Source of the DNA: a bacterium (Candidatus Blackallbacteria) CG13_big_fil_rev_8_21_14_2_50_49_14
Lineage (GTDB): Bacteria > Cyanobacteriota > Sericytochromatia > UBA7694
Assembly (NCBI GenBank): GCA_002783405.1
Contig: PFGG01000082.1
Coordinates: 1 to 64,000, forward strand
Length of the DNA: 64,000 nt
Reading direction: 5' to 3'
Positions 44,750 through 53,138 of the stretch are shown here, piece by piece (the first letter of the stretch is position 1; the number at the start of each line of letters is the position of its first letter). The translations under genes were made by a program, and so were the position numbers. The notes under the pieces are model-generated. The model ran no database searches and was not told the DNA's origin. It saw only the letters and a program-made list of their open reading frames with translations.

Positions 44750-44825
44750 TAGGGGATGCCTTGTTTCAAATTATTCGTTTGTCTGCCTGCCTGCTAGAAT
44801 AGAGTAGCTCAGGAGGTAGGTGCTC

Positions 44826-45356
44826 ATGGATCAGGCAGAACAGGCAAAATATATGAAGGCCCTTGAGGTATTGTTTCAAGCCCATGGCCGCGTTTACGAA
44901 GCCAAAGACAGCATTTTCAAAGAAGGGGATCCTGGAGACAAGGTTTATTTCATTCTTTCAGGATCCGTCAATGTGTATATCGGCAGTGGGTACGCCAAGC
45001 GGGTTCTCTGGTCGCTTCTGCCCGGAGATATTTTTGGTGAAATGGCCCTCTTTGACAATCTTTCGCGTACCGCCTCAATTGATGCGCTTGAAAGAACCCG
45101 TTTGGTGGTGCTGGACAGAGAGCAATTCAACCATTTAATTGCCAAATATCCCATTTTGGCCCAAAGGGTGATTGAACTGATGGCCAGTCGGATGCGCAAA
45201 ATGGATACCCAGTTTAAACTGGAAAGCGGCTACCTTAAAGGCCAGCAAATGGGTCAGACCCTCGATACAGATAAAGAAAGTTTTATCTATGGCTCGTTCT
45301 ATGCGCGGGATGTTTTGACGCCGATGGAGTCTCCTCCCGGTGAGTTCTTACCTTGA
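44826..45356 (+). CDS. Small cyclic-nucleotide-binding protein
   Basis: A 176-residue protein. Residues about 10-130 form a cNMP-binding domain: FKEGDPGDKVYFILSGSV, LPGDIFGEMALFDNLSRTAS (phosphate-binding cassette with the conserved Glu and Arg) and VLDREQFNHLIAKYP. There is no C-terminal winged helix, so it is not a CRP/FNR transcription factor; the last 45 residues look flexible. ATG 44826 is chosen because AGGAGG lies 9 nt upstream; GTG 44820 is too close. With the cyclase at 34 kb and the propeller protein it makes three cyclic-nucleotide proteins in 11 kb. Confidence 0.88.
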   Translation: MDQAEQAKYMKALEVLFQAHGRVYEAKDSIFKEGDPGDKVYFILSGSVNVYIGSGYAKRVLWSLLPGDIFGEMALFDNLSRTASIDALERTRLVVLDREQFNHLIAKYPILAQRVIELMASRMRKMDTQFKLESGYLKGQQMGQTLDTDKESFIYGSFYARDVLTPMESPPGEFLP

Positions 45357-45512
45357 TTGAGACCTCACCTTCGCTGGCCTTAAATCAGCGCTATTTTAAG
45401 CGCCACCAGGGCAAATGGCGTTGGCGGCTTAAGATTTCAAGCTTGAATTGGAAGCTGTTTATCAGATGCCGTTTATGGGCTTGGTCATCAACCGTATGCC
45501 CCTGCGGGCAGA

Positions 45513-46346
45513 TTAAGGCAGTTCTTCCAATAATGCAAAAGCCTGTTTTGCTGCATTTTCATAGATCGGCTCCAAAGCTTCCTGAAAGCGTTCCTGTCCC
45601 CGCCAGAGTGGAGGGCTTTTTAAGCGTTTCAGAAGGGGGGCCTGAGTCGTAAGCTGCACTTTTTTGAGCGTGGGAATTTCACCCCCCTGCCAGAAAGCCT
45701 GTGGATCGCTGGGCAGTGCATAGGTTTGTTCATTTGAGGCTGGGGGATGAGAGTCCTCCGTTTGATTTGACCCCAAGGCTGCCAGTAATTTTTCGCGTTC
45801 TTGGCCCCGCAGGCGAAAGAGCAGAAAGGGATCGTTGTCGAATTGTTCAGCGAGCAGATAATAGACTGCAGCAATATGTTTACAGGGGTCTGACCAATCC
45901 GGGCAAGAACAGTCGGTTTGCAAATCCTTTCTTTTTTCGGGAAAAAGGCTGACCCCCGCCTGGTTAAAGATTTCCTCCAGGCCTGTGGGCATTTCACCTG
46001 AGAGCAATTTGGCAAGATGCAGAGGGGAGGCTTGCAGCGAATTTTGTATTTTTGCCCATTGGGTGGCTTTTAGCAAAGGCAGTTTAATTTTCACTGTATA
46101 GGGTTTTGAGCTTGAGCCCTGAACCTTTGCCAGAACCTCACCCGCCTTGATCTCAACTGAAAGTACCTGTCCTTGGCGGGCATAGCTTTTTCCCCGCGAT
46201 AAGCGACCCTGGTCGCAGAGCATTTCAAGGGCGGCAACCCAACGTTTCCCCCACCAGGTTGTTCCCACGGGGCCCCGAGCGGATTGCAGGCGAATTCCGC
46301 CCTGGCTTTTTTTCGGACCAGATGATCTGTAATAATAAAAACTCAT
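45513..46346 (-). CDS. SWIM zinc-finger protein
   Basis: A 277-residue cytosolic protein. The SWIM motif CxC...CxH is formed by Cys146, Cys148, Cys155 and His157 in CSCPDWSDPCKHIAAVYY. The N-terminal ~110 residues match the common SWIM-protein leader (TWWGKRWVAALE, RLSRGKSYARQGQVLSVEI). SWIM domains bind DNA or proteins. It overlaps the end of the SNF2 gene by four bases (46343-46346), and SWIM and SNF2 genes often sit together, so a shared complex is likely. Confidence 0.88.
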   Translation of the reverse strand: MSFYYYRSSGPKKSQGGIRLQSARGPVGTTWWGKRWVAALEMLCDQGRLSRGKSYARQGQVLSVEIKAGEVLAKVQGSSSKPYTVKIKLPLLKATQWAKIQNSLQASPLHLAKLLSGEMPTGLEEIFNQAGVSLFPEKRKDLQTDCSCPDWSDPCKHIAAVYYLLAEQFDNDPFLLFRLRGQEREKLLAALGSNQTEDSHPPASNEQTYALPSDPQAFWQGGEIPTLKKVQLTTQAPLLKRLKSPPLWRGQERFQEALEPIYENAAKQAFALLEELP

Positions 46347-49327
46347 TCGCTCAAAGCCTCCTCCAGATTCAGATCAAACAATGCTTTCAACTGCTGATTA
46401 TTCAGTTCGGTCAGCCAGTTTTCTCCCTGGCCTACCGTTTGAGCTGCCAATTCCTGTTTTTTCTGCAACATTTCAGCAATCCGTTCTTCTACCGTTCCAC
46501 TGCAGATTAGCTTATGTACCTGTACCTGTCGGGTTTGGCCTATGCGAAAGGCGCGATCCGTCGCTTGGTTTTCGATCGCAGGATTCCACCAGCGATCATA
46601 ATGAAAGACATGGTTGGCGCGGGTCAAATTGAGCCCTGTACCCCCGGCCTTGAGCGAGAGAATAAAAACGCCAGGCCCCTGGCCCGATTGAAAACGATCC
46701 ACCATTTGGTCCCGTTTGGCTTTGGGGGTTTTGCCGGTCAAAAGCAGCACCTCTTCAGCCAGGCAGTTCTGAAGATGGGTTTGTAAAAGGCCTCCCATTT
46801 CGGCGAATTGAGAGAAAATCAAGACCGATTCATTCATCTCACGGATTTCAGTGAGCATTTCAACAAGGCGTTGTAGTTTACCAGACCGCCCCGCCAGGGG
46901 GCCTGTTTCACCCAAAAACTGTGCGGGGTGATTACAGAGCTGTTTAAAACGCATCAGGGCAGAAAGTATCAAGCCTTTGCGCTGTATTCCGTCACTTTTT
47001 TTTAACTGGCGTTCTAAATCTTTGATCTGGGCCTGATAAAGTGTGGCTTGCTCGCGGGTCAGCGGACAGAACAATTCCATTTCCAATTTCTCAGGCAGAT
47101 CAGAAATAATGGTTTTATCTGTTTTGACACGCCTCAGCATAAAGGGTTCAATGCGCGCTTTCAGTTGCTTGAGACTTTCCTGATCCTGTAAATCTTGAAT
47201 CGGTTTTTGAAAATATTTTTTAAAGGCTGCCTGTGAACCCAAAAGCCCCGGATTGAGAAAATCCATCAAAGACCAGAGATCACCCACATGGTTTTCGATG
47301 GGAGTTCCGGTTAAAGCGATTCGCCATTGAGCTTTCAAGCTTCGTGCAGCTTTAGATTGCCGCGTTTCTGCATTTTTAATGCCCTGGGCTTCGTCCAGAA
47401 CAATTCCCTGCCAGTTCAGAGGGAGAAGAAATTTTTCATCGCGATGAAGCAAGCCATAGGTGGTAATCACCAAATCTTGGTGGGCAATGGCTTTTTTAAA
47501 GGCTGACAATTTATTGCGTTCTGCCCCGTGGTGAATAAACACCTTTAAATGGGGGGTAAAACGGGCGGCTTCTCGTTTCCAATTGCCCACCAGTGTGGTG
47601 GGGCAAACCAGTAAAACAGGAGGTGCTTTGGGGGTTTTCTGGCGGGCTTTGAGAATCCGAGCCAGAGTTTGCGGGGTTTTGCCCAGGCCCATATCATCTG
47701 CCAGACAGGCCCCCAATCCCCATTGATGTAAAAACTCCAGCCAGGAAACCCCGCGTGTTTGGTAGGGGCGCAACTCTCCTTGAAATTGGGGGGGAATCTC
47801 AGTCAGAGCAAAACTTTGCTGGCCCTGCAATTGCTCAAATAGTACTTTCACCTTGCCCTGAGCCTGAATTTCAGAAACAGGCAAAGGAATCTCAGCGGCT
47901 CCCAAGGCGAGAGGAACCAAAGCCTGTAAAGGCATTTCTTTGGGGGTTTGTTTCAAAAAGTTCAAAGCTTTAAAGAGCTGTTCTCGATCAAAGGTCTTCC
48001 ATTCACCGCGAAATTGAACCAGGGGCTGCTTGAGTTTGGCCAAGGATTCAAGTTCTTTGAGGGTCAGGGTATCTTGGCCCAGAGCCACTCCCCATTCCAC
48101 CTGCATCAGACTTGCCAAATCCAGATTCGAGCGACCTCTTAAACTGGGAGATTTGAGACTGGCCCGCAAAGAAAGTGCTTTTGTTTGAGGCTGAGCCCAC
48201 CAAGCGGGCAATAACAAGCCAAATCCGGCCTGTTCCAGTTGGGGAGCGGCTTCAGAGAGAAAGTTCCAGGCCTGCTCTGTTTTCAAATTCAACGTTTGGG
48301 GAGATGCCTTTGCCAGCATTTCCTGAAGGGGAGGATAAATCCCACAGGCTTGGCCGAGGGCCAGAAGCAGAATTTGTTTCAGTTCTTCAGGTCGGGTTCC
48401 CAGTGTTTTGGCTTTGGGAGCTTTGATTTTCCAAGCTTCGCTTAAAGGCAGATACAGGCTGGGATCCTGAAGGGCTTGCAGATAGCTTTCTAACTGCCAA
48501 TTTTGTTTGACCTGCGGTTCCAGCAAGCGAAAACCCAAGCGCCATTGTGAAGCGCTCAATGTTTTTAAGGAGAGCAGCCATTCCTCTAAGCTGGTCTTTA
48601 AGGGAATCAGCTCAGCTTTTTGATGGCGAATTTGGGGATCAGGATTCTGCAAGGCCTGAATCCAACGATCAAAGACAGATTCCTCACGAACACGATGTTT
48701 TGGCGCTGAGCGGCGAACGATATCATCGACAAACAGATTGAGCAAGGCTTCTGTAACAGTTTCTGGGGCAGGGCCAAGCGTGGTCTGAGCAGAGAGAGAG
48801 GCGGGCATGGCCTTGGCCCAGAGATAAAGTGCTTGTCTCTCAGAGGGATTAAAATAGACTCTCCAGCGGGCCTGAGAATTTTCTAAAACAGGTAGAAAAG
48901 CTTGTTCTGCAACCCTTTGAGCAGCCCAGCGCCAAACTTCCTGAACAAAGCGTAAACTGGGTCCGATAAGTATTCCGGGCTCTAAGAGGTTGTGTTTGGG
49001 CAAGCTGTGAAGCCAGGGTATAAAAGCCTGAGCTGAATATTCCAGACAGGCCATCCGCCAGGGTTTGAGTTCAGTTGGTTGCTTATCCTGTTCTCCCAAG
49101 AGAGCCTGTGAGGGCAGTGGAGCCTTCTTTCCAGAGGGTAACCACAGCGTAATTTCTTTGGCCTGTGGATTTGAAGGCAAGCCCAGATTTTTTAATTGGC
49201 GCTTTAAATCGGTGGGGCCTAAACTGCCAGGGTGTTGTTCAGATTTTGCGCTTCGCTCCTTTTTCTGGGGCTGTTCAATCCAAATGGAAAAGTTTTCTGC
49301 TTGAAAATGTGCATGTAGGATTCTCAT
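46343..49327 (-). CDS. SNF2-family DNA translocase/helicase
   Basis: A 994-residue SF2 ATPase. The N-terminal ~450 residues match the SNF2 helicase-associated region. The ATPase core has motif I DDMGLGKTPQTLA (about 541-553), DEAQ-type motif II VLDEAQGIKN (about 645), TGTPIENHVGDLW, and in the second lobe GGTGLNLTRANHVFHYD and QATDRAFRIGQTRQV. The DEAQ box and RIGQ ending are typical of bacterial HepA/Swi2-like enzymes, which remodel protein-DNA complexes. Both ends overlap neighbours by ATGA (49324-49327 and 46343-46346). Confidence 0.92.
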   Translation of the reverse strand: MRILHAHFQAENFSIWIEQPQKKERSAKSEQHPGSLGPTDLKRQLKNLGLPSNPQAKEITLWLPSGKKAPLPSQALLGEQDKQPTELKPWRMACLEYSAQAFIPWLHSLPKHNLLEPGILIGPSLRFVQEVWRWAAQRVAEQAFLPVLENSQARWRVYFNPSERQALYLWAKAMPASLSAQTTLGPAPETVTEALLNLFVDDIVRRSAPKHRVREESVFDRWIQALQNPDPQIRHQKAELIPLKTSLEEWLLSLKTLSASQWRLGFRLLEPQVKQNWQLESYLQALQDPSLYLPLSEAWKIKAPKAKTLGTRPEELKQILLLALGQACGIYPPLQEMLAKASPQTLNLKTEQAWNFLSEAAPQLEQAGFGLLLPAWWAQPQTKALSLRASLKSPSLRGRSNLDLASLMQVEWGVALGQDTLTLKELESLAKLKQPLVQFRGEWKTFDREQLFKALNFLKQTPKEMPLQALVPLALGAAEIPLPVSEIQAQGKVKVLFEQLQGQQSFALTEIPPQFQGELRPYQTRGVSWLEFLHQWGLGACLADDMGLGKTPQTLARILKARQKTPKAPPVLLVCPTTLVGNWKREAARFTPHLKVFIHHGAERNKLSAFKKAIAHQDLVITTYGLLHRDEKFLLPLNWQGIVLDEAQGIKNAETRQSKAARSLKAQWRIALTGTPIENHVGDLWSLMDFLNPGLLGSQAAFKKYFQKPIQDLQDQESLKQLKARIEPFMLRRVKTDKTIISDLPEKLEMELFCPLTREQATLYQAQIKDLERQLKKSDGIQRKGLILSALMRFKQLCNHPAQFLGETGPLAGRSGKLQRLVEMLTEIREMNESVLIFSQFAEMGGLLQTHLQNCLAEEVLLLTGKTPKAKRDQMVDRFQSGQGPGVFILSLKAGGTGLNLTRANHVFHYDRWWNPAIENQATDRAFRIGQTRQVQVHKLICSGTVEERIAEMLQKKQELAAQTVGQGENWLTELNNQQLKALFDLNLEEALSE

Positions 49328-49719
49328 TTGGGTTTGTTAGTCTCAGATTGTGCTATTGACAGAATTTTTTTCTGGCCGGTTGTTTTTGCTTGAGCAGACG
49401 TTTTGGACTTGGCGGCTCTGGGCTTCTTTGGCTGCCAGGTATTAGAAAGATCTTGAAGTGCTTCTTTGAGTTCAGCCAGATCGATGGATTCAGGATGAAA
49501 ATCTGGGTCCATGCCCTCTAAGCGTTCGCGGTCTGCTTTTGTTTTTCTTTTCTTGGCTAAAATTTCAAGAATTTCGGCATAACCCCAGGGCCCGCCACAA
49601 TCTTCGGGGGAACAGGCATTGACTGCCTTGAGTATTTGCAAGGGCTGGGCTTCTGCCTGGATTTTCTCCAGCTTGAGCTGATGCATCCAATCATCGCCGA
49701 AATCATAATGGTAACCCAT
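49324..49719 (-). CDS. pRiA4b ORF-3-like protein, short form
   Basis: A 131-residue protein carrying only the C-terminal part of the plasmid pRiA4b ORF-3 domain: YHYDFGDDWMHQLKLEKI, then CSPEDCGGPWGYAEIL. The usual N-terminal half (PPIWRRI-type region) is absent. A GGGAG ribosome site 9-10 nt upstream of the ATG suggests the short form is real rather than a broken gene. The C-terminal 40 residues are Lys/Ala/Ser-rich and may bind nucleic acid. It is first in the SNF2-SWIM operon, overlapping the SNF2 start by four bases. Confidence 0.8.
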   Translation of the reverse strand: MGYHYDFGDDWMHQLKLEKIQAEAQPLQILKAVNACSPEDCGGPWGYAEILEILAKKRKTKADRERLEGMDPDFHPESIDLAELKEALQDLSNTWQPKKPRAAKSKTSAQAKTTGQKKILSIAQSETNKPK

Positions 49720-49830
49720 GGTTTGAGGCTCCCTTTTTCTGATGAGGCTTTAGAAAGTTAACCTCTGGTATTTTATCAGAATCTTTTATATTTCTCGTCT
49801 GACTTGTTTCTACACTTATTTCAGGCTATC

Positions 49831-49859
49831 TTGACAAGGTTGAAACGCAATCCTGTTTA
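49831..49859 (+). promoter_or_regulatory. Candidate promoter for the scramblase-like gene
   Basis: A consensus TTGACA (49831-49836) is followed after 17 nt by TGTTTA (49854-49859), a poor -10. The gene starts 34 nt later. Confidence 0.35.
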
Positions 49860-49893
49860 CAGGCAATTTTTAGATCACTGAAGGAGCAGCGTT

Positions 49894-50478
49894 ATGGGAT
49901 GGGAATCAATCAGCCAGTTTCTGGTGAAAGAACATGTGGGCCTTTTTAAGGCCGCAAATAATTTTGATATCTTTGAACTGTCTACAGGAGACAAGGTATT
50001 GGAATGCCGTGAGGACAATCTGGGCCTTCTGACCAAAATTTTCCGCTTTACCGATTATAAGCGCATGACCCCCTTTGATATCGAAATCCGCGAACCCGGT
50101 GGCAAAAAAGTGGTAACGATCAAGCGTGGGATTTCGATCTTTTTATCCAAGGTGCAGGTTTTCAATGAAAAAGATCAGGTTATTGGCGGGTTTCAACAGA
50201 AGTTCTTCTCCATTGGTGGCAAGTTTGATGTTTTGGATAAATCTGGCAATCCGCTCTGTACTCTTCAGGGCAAATGGACGGGCTGGGATTTTAAATTTAT
50301 GAATGAAAACACCGAATTTGCCCATGTCACCAAAAAATGGGCAGGTCTTGGCAAAGAACTGTTTACCTCCGCAGACAACTATGTGCTTGAAATTTCAGAC
50401 AAAGCCCAAAACAATGCAGACCTGAAACGCCTGATCCTGGCGGCGGTAATGTGTATCGATATGGTGCTCAAGGAATAA
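49894..50478 (+). CDS. LURP-one-related / scramblase-like protein
   Basis: A 194-residue protein with the tubby-like beta-barrel sequence of the LURP-one/scramblase group: QFLVKEHVGLFKAANNFDIF, RGISIFLSKVQVFNEKDQVI, KFDVLDKSGNPLCTLQGKWT, and a C-terminal hydrophobic helix RLILAAVMCIDMVL. Members bind membranes or lipids in some organisms, but bacterial roles are unknown. AAGGAGC lies 8 nt before the ATG. It stands alone between the SNF2 operon and the toxin-antitoxin pair. Confidence 0.75.
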   Translation: MGWESISQFLVKEHVGLFKAANNFDIFELSTGDKVLECREDNLGLLTKIFRFTDYKRMTPFDIEIREPGGKKVVTIKRGISIFLSKVQVFNEKDQVIGGFQQKFFSIGGKFDVLDKSGNPLCTLQGKWTGWDFKFMNENTEFAHVTKKWAGLGKELFTSADNYVLEISDKAQNNADLKRLILAAVMCIDMVLKE

Positions 50479-50497
50479 GCCTGTTCATCTCAAAAAT

Positions 50498-50525
50498 CCG
50501 CCTGTCGATCGCAATCTGCAGGCGG
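50498..50525. terminator. Hairpin between converging genes
   Basis: A perfect 7-bp GC-rich stem (50498-50504 with 50519-50525) and 14-nt loop lie between the scramblase-like gene and the RelE-like gene. A short A run precedes it, which would read as U on the leftward transcript. It could end either transcript. Confidence 0.45.
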
Positions 50526-50531
50526 CTGAGT

Positions 50532-50810
50532 TCACGTCAATACGACAGTGTCATGATCCCCAATATTAATGGGGATGATTTCATTCTCCTGGATTAAAAA
50601 TTCCAGGGTCAGTCGCACCGAAAGATTGACGGAAACAGAGTAAAGCCCCTGAAGTTTGCCTTTCAGGGCATGTAGGCGGAGAGAAGGATGATAGGGATTC
50701 AGTTCCAAAAGTTGTAGGGTTTTAAGGTACTGGGATTTAATTTCTGGATGGCGTTTAAGATAGCGCAGTTCCCGTTTTTCGTATTGGGAGGTAAAAACCA
50801 GTCTGTACAT
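50532..50810 (-). CDS. RelE-family toxin (mRNA interferase)
   Basis: A 92-residue RelE/ParE-fold toxin. It begins MYRLVFTSQYEKRELRYLKR, has the central LHALKGKLQGLYSVSVNLSVRLTL-type strands and ends IPINIGDHDTVVL. The RelE subgroup cleaves mRNA in the ribosome, whereas ParE poisons gyrase. The GDHD ending and KGKL..LYS pattern fit RelE/YafQ better. It follows its antitoxin by 9 nt. Confidence 0.85.
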   Translation of the reverse strand: MYRLVFTSQYEKRELRYLKRHPEIKSQYLKTLQLLELNPYHPSLRLHALKGKLQGLYSVSVNLSVRLTLEFLIQENEIIPINIGDHDTVVLT

Positions 50811-50819
50811 CAGGCCAGA

Positions 50820-51074
50820 TCAGTTCAACTGCAGCCTTTGCATGTGTTGTTCTGCACTTTCACGATGGATACGTCCGGCTTCAAGATCGGCTCGACTTTC
50901 AATCAAAGCAGCTTCCAGTTCACATTCTCTCAGATAATGGTAATGAGCCAGGTCCATGACCACAAATCTGTCTTTGCCCCTGACCGAAACCATTGCTTCG
51001 GGTGCCTGAGACAGTGCAGACTCTATGGCTGAAACTCCCTTGGTCTTTAAATCATTTGCAGAAATATGCTGCAT
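50820..51074 (-). CDS. Phd/YefM-type antitoxin
   Basis: An 84-residue antitoxin. The N-terminal DNA-binding part reads MQHISANDLKTKGVSAIESA, followed by VSVRGKDRFVVMDLAHYHYL. The acidic C-terminal helix (ESRADLEAGRIHRES) would wrap the toxin. It precedes the RelE gene in the same operon. Such proteins repress their own promoter, and an imperfect palindrome overlaps the -10 at 51099-51114. Confidence 0.85.
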   Translation of the reverse strand: MQHISANDLKTKGVSAIESALSQAPEAMVSVRGKDRFVVMDLAHYHYLRECELEAALIESRADLEAGRIHRESAEQHMQRLQLN

Positions 51075-51098
51075 GTGTAAACTCCTGAAGGATGAATC

Positions 51099-51136
51099 GT
51101 ACTATTTATCATACGGTTTAGCCTGCGCTTTTTCAA
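51099..51136 (-). promoter_or_regulatory. Promoter and probable operator of the toxin-antitoxin operon
   Basis: On the minus strand TTGAAA (51131-51136) and TATGAT (51108-51113) have ideal 17-nt spacing. The -10 lies in an imperfect palindrome, GTAnnAT-AA-ATnnTAC (51099-51114), placed where antitoxin binding would block RNA polymerase. The antitoxin start is 34 nt downstream of the -10. Confidence 0.65.
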
Positions 51137-51166
51137 TTGTTTTGAGCGATGGCGATATCGGGAGGC

Positions 51167-53092
51167 TTAACTTTCTAAGAGACGGGCGATCTGTTCGCGC
51201 ACCTGCGCATAAGGCAGGCTTTCCAAGGCGCCAAAATGGGGCAGTTGTTTCAATTTCAGCCGGCTGCTGAGTGGGGTGGCAATTCCACATAAGAATTTGC
51301 TGCGCTGGCTGACTGAATCCTGAACGCCCAGTTTTTCTGCTGCTTCTGCTGTCATCTCCGCGAGAATTTGTGTATCCGGCAGGGCCTGTCCTGCGGGTTC
51401 TGGCAGTTCTATCGGGCCGGTCAGGCAAACCGAGCAATGGCCACAGGCCTGCTTCAGATCTTCACCAAAATAAGCTGCCAATTGGCGGCTGAGACAGTCA
51501 GCAGATCTAAAAAAGGCAAGCATTTGGGCAATTCTGCCAATTTCCTGGGCTTCTTTGGCGCGAAACAAGTCAGAGATTGTCTCTGTCAGAGCCGGAGGGT
51601 CAAAATCACGGCTTAAAATCTGGTAGGTTTCAACCGCCTGTTTGGCCTCGAGTTCGATCCAGCCTTTTTCGGCAAAATACTCAAGTGCCGTCACCACACG
51701 CTGGCGATCTGCGCCTGGATACTGGCTTAAAAAGGGTTCAACCTGAACCCGGGTCCAGACCCGCTTTGTTTCGCTGTGTGCAAACAGGCTGTTGACAAAT
51801 GCCTGACGTTCGCCCTGAAACCGGGAAACGATCTCGCTCTGGGGTCGGATAAACTTCAGCGAATAATCCTCAAAGCGCGTATATTTGGGGCGCAGAATAC
51901 CGTGAAGATCGAGATAGACCAAGAGGGTTTTCAAGGGCAGTTCGCGGATATCCAGTTCCTGGGAAAGGTTGCGCAGTTTCAGCTCCCAAAGAGGTTCAGG
52001 ATGGGTTTGTAGCTGCCAGAGCAGGGTTTCAATTGCCTTCGGTTCTGGGGTATCCCCATAGATAAAGTTTTCAAGCACGGGCACCGATTCGCGATTGGCG
52101 AGCACTTCACAGCGTGCTGGGGCACCATCGCGCCCTGCCCGCCCCACTTCCTGGCTGTAGTTTTCGAGCGATTTGGGCAAGTCATAGTGGATTACCCGCC
52201 GGATATCTGCCTTGTCGATGCCCATGCCAAAGGCAATCGTGGCCACCACACAGGGGCAACTCCCAGCCAAAAAAGCATTCTGAATCGCTTCCCGTTCATC
52301 ATGGGGCAGACCGGCATGGTAGGCTTGGGCTTGAAAGCCCGCTTCGGCGAGATTTTGGGCCACGGTTTCAGCTGTTTTTTGCAGCGTCACATAGACAATC
52401 GTGGGGGCCTGGGGAGCTTCCTGGATGCGATTGAGCAGCAGTTGCATTTTTTCGCTTTCAGGGGCGGCTGTCAGGCTCAGATTCAGATTGGCACGGTAAA
52501 ATCCAGTCAGGGTTATCTGCTCGGCAGGGATTTCAAACTTGCGGCAGATATCCGCGCGTACCTGAGGGGTGGCAGTAGCGGTTAAGAGCAGGGTTTGGGG
52601 AATTTTGAATTCCTGTCGGTAATCGGGCAGTTTGAGATATTCGGGGCGAAAATTATGTCCCCATTCTGAAATACAATGGGCTTCATCTACCACCAGCAGT
52701 GAGATTTTCAATCGCTGTAACTGGGCGCGAAAACGTTCATTTTTAAAGCGTTCTACTGAGATCATCAGAATTTTGAGTTCGCCTTGGCGGGCCTGCATCA
52801 AGATCTGATCATAGTCTTCGCGTGAAAGGCTTGAATCCAGACGGGCAGCGGCAATTCCGCGATTCTGCAAAAAGTCGATCTGATCTTTCATCAGAGCCAA
52901 CAGAGGGGAAACCACCAGGGTCAGGTGGGGCAAAAGCAGGGCGGGAAGTTGGTAGCAGAGCGATTTGCCTGCGCCAGTGGGAAAAATTGCGAGGGCTGAT
53001 TGCCCGGCCACCAGGGTTTCGACCACCTTTTCCTGGCCTGGTCGAAAGGCCTGAAAGCCAAAATACGTTTGAAGGGCTTCTGAGATTTGCAT
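51167..53092 (-). CDS. recQ: ATP-dependent DNA helicase RecQ family
   Basis: A 641-residue 3'-5' DNA helicase of recombination and replication-fork repair. It begins with QTYFGFQAFRPGQEKVVETL and has Walker A FPTGAGKS, DEAH-type VVDEAHCISEWGHNFRPEY, motif VI QEVGRAGRDG and the zinc-binding end CGHCSVC near residue 560. The RecQ-C region is present, but no HRDC domain can be recognised; the C-terminal ~75 residues are short and divergent. It is leftward, just upstream of the toxin-antitoxin pair. Confidence 0.9.
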   Translation of the reverse strand: MQISEALQTYFGFQAFRPGQEKVVETLVAGQSALAIFPTGAGKSLCYQLPALLLPHLTLVVSPLLALMKDQIDFLQNRGIAAARLDSSLSREDYDQILMQARQGELKILMISVERFKNERFRAQLQRLKISLLVVDEAHCISEWGHNFRPEYLKLPDYRQEFKIPQTLLLTATATPQVRADICRKFEIPAEQITLTGFYRANLNLSLTAAPESEKMQLLLNRIQEAPQAPTIVYVTLQKTAETVAQNLAEAGFQAQAYHAGLPHDEREAIQNAFLAGSCPCVVATIAFGMGIDKADIRRVIHYDLPKSLENYSQEVGRAGRDGAPARCEVLANRESVPVLENFIYGDTPEPKAIETLLWQLQTHPEPLWELKLRNLSQELDIRELPLKTLLVYLDLHGILRPKYTRFEDYSLKFIRPQSEIVSRFQGERQAFVNSLFAHSETKRVWTRVQVEPFLSQYPGADRQRVVTALEYFAEKGWIELEAKQAVETYQILSRDFDPPALTETISDLFRAKEAQEIGRIAQMLAFFRSADCLSRQLAAYFGEDLKQACGHCSVCLTGPIELPEPAGQALPDTQILAEMTAEAAEKLGVQDSVSQRSKFLCGIATPLSSRLKLKQLPHFGALESLPYAQVREQIARLLES

Positions 53093-53138
53093 GGCTGCAT
53101 CTTAGCATGCCTCACACCGCAAAGGCCCAGATGATATC

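Noticed and set aside
45353..45652. 99-residue plus-strand frame after the small cNMP-binding gene
   Set aside because: It overlaps the SWIM gene, and its start only reuses the upstream stop region; the composition is not protein-like.
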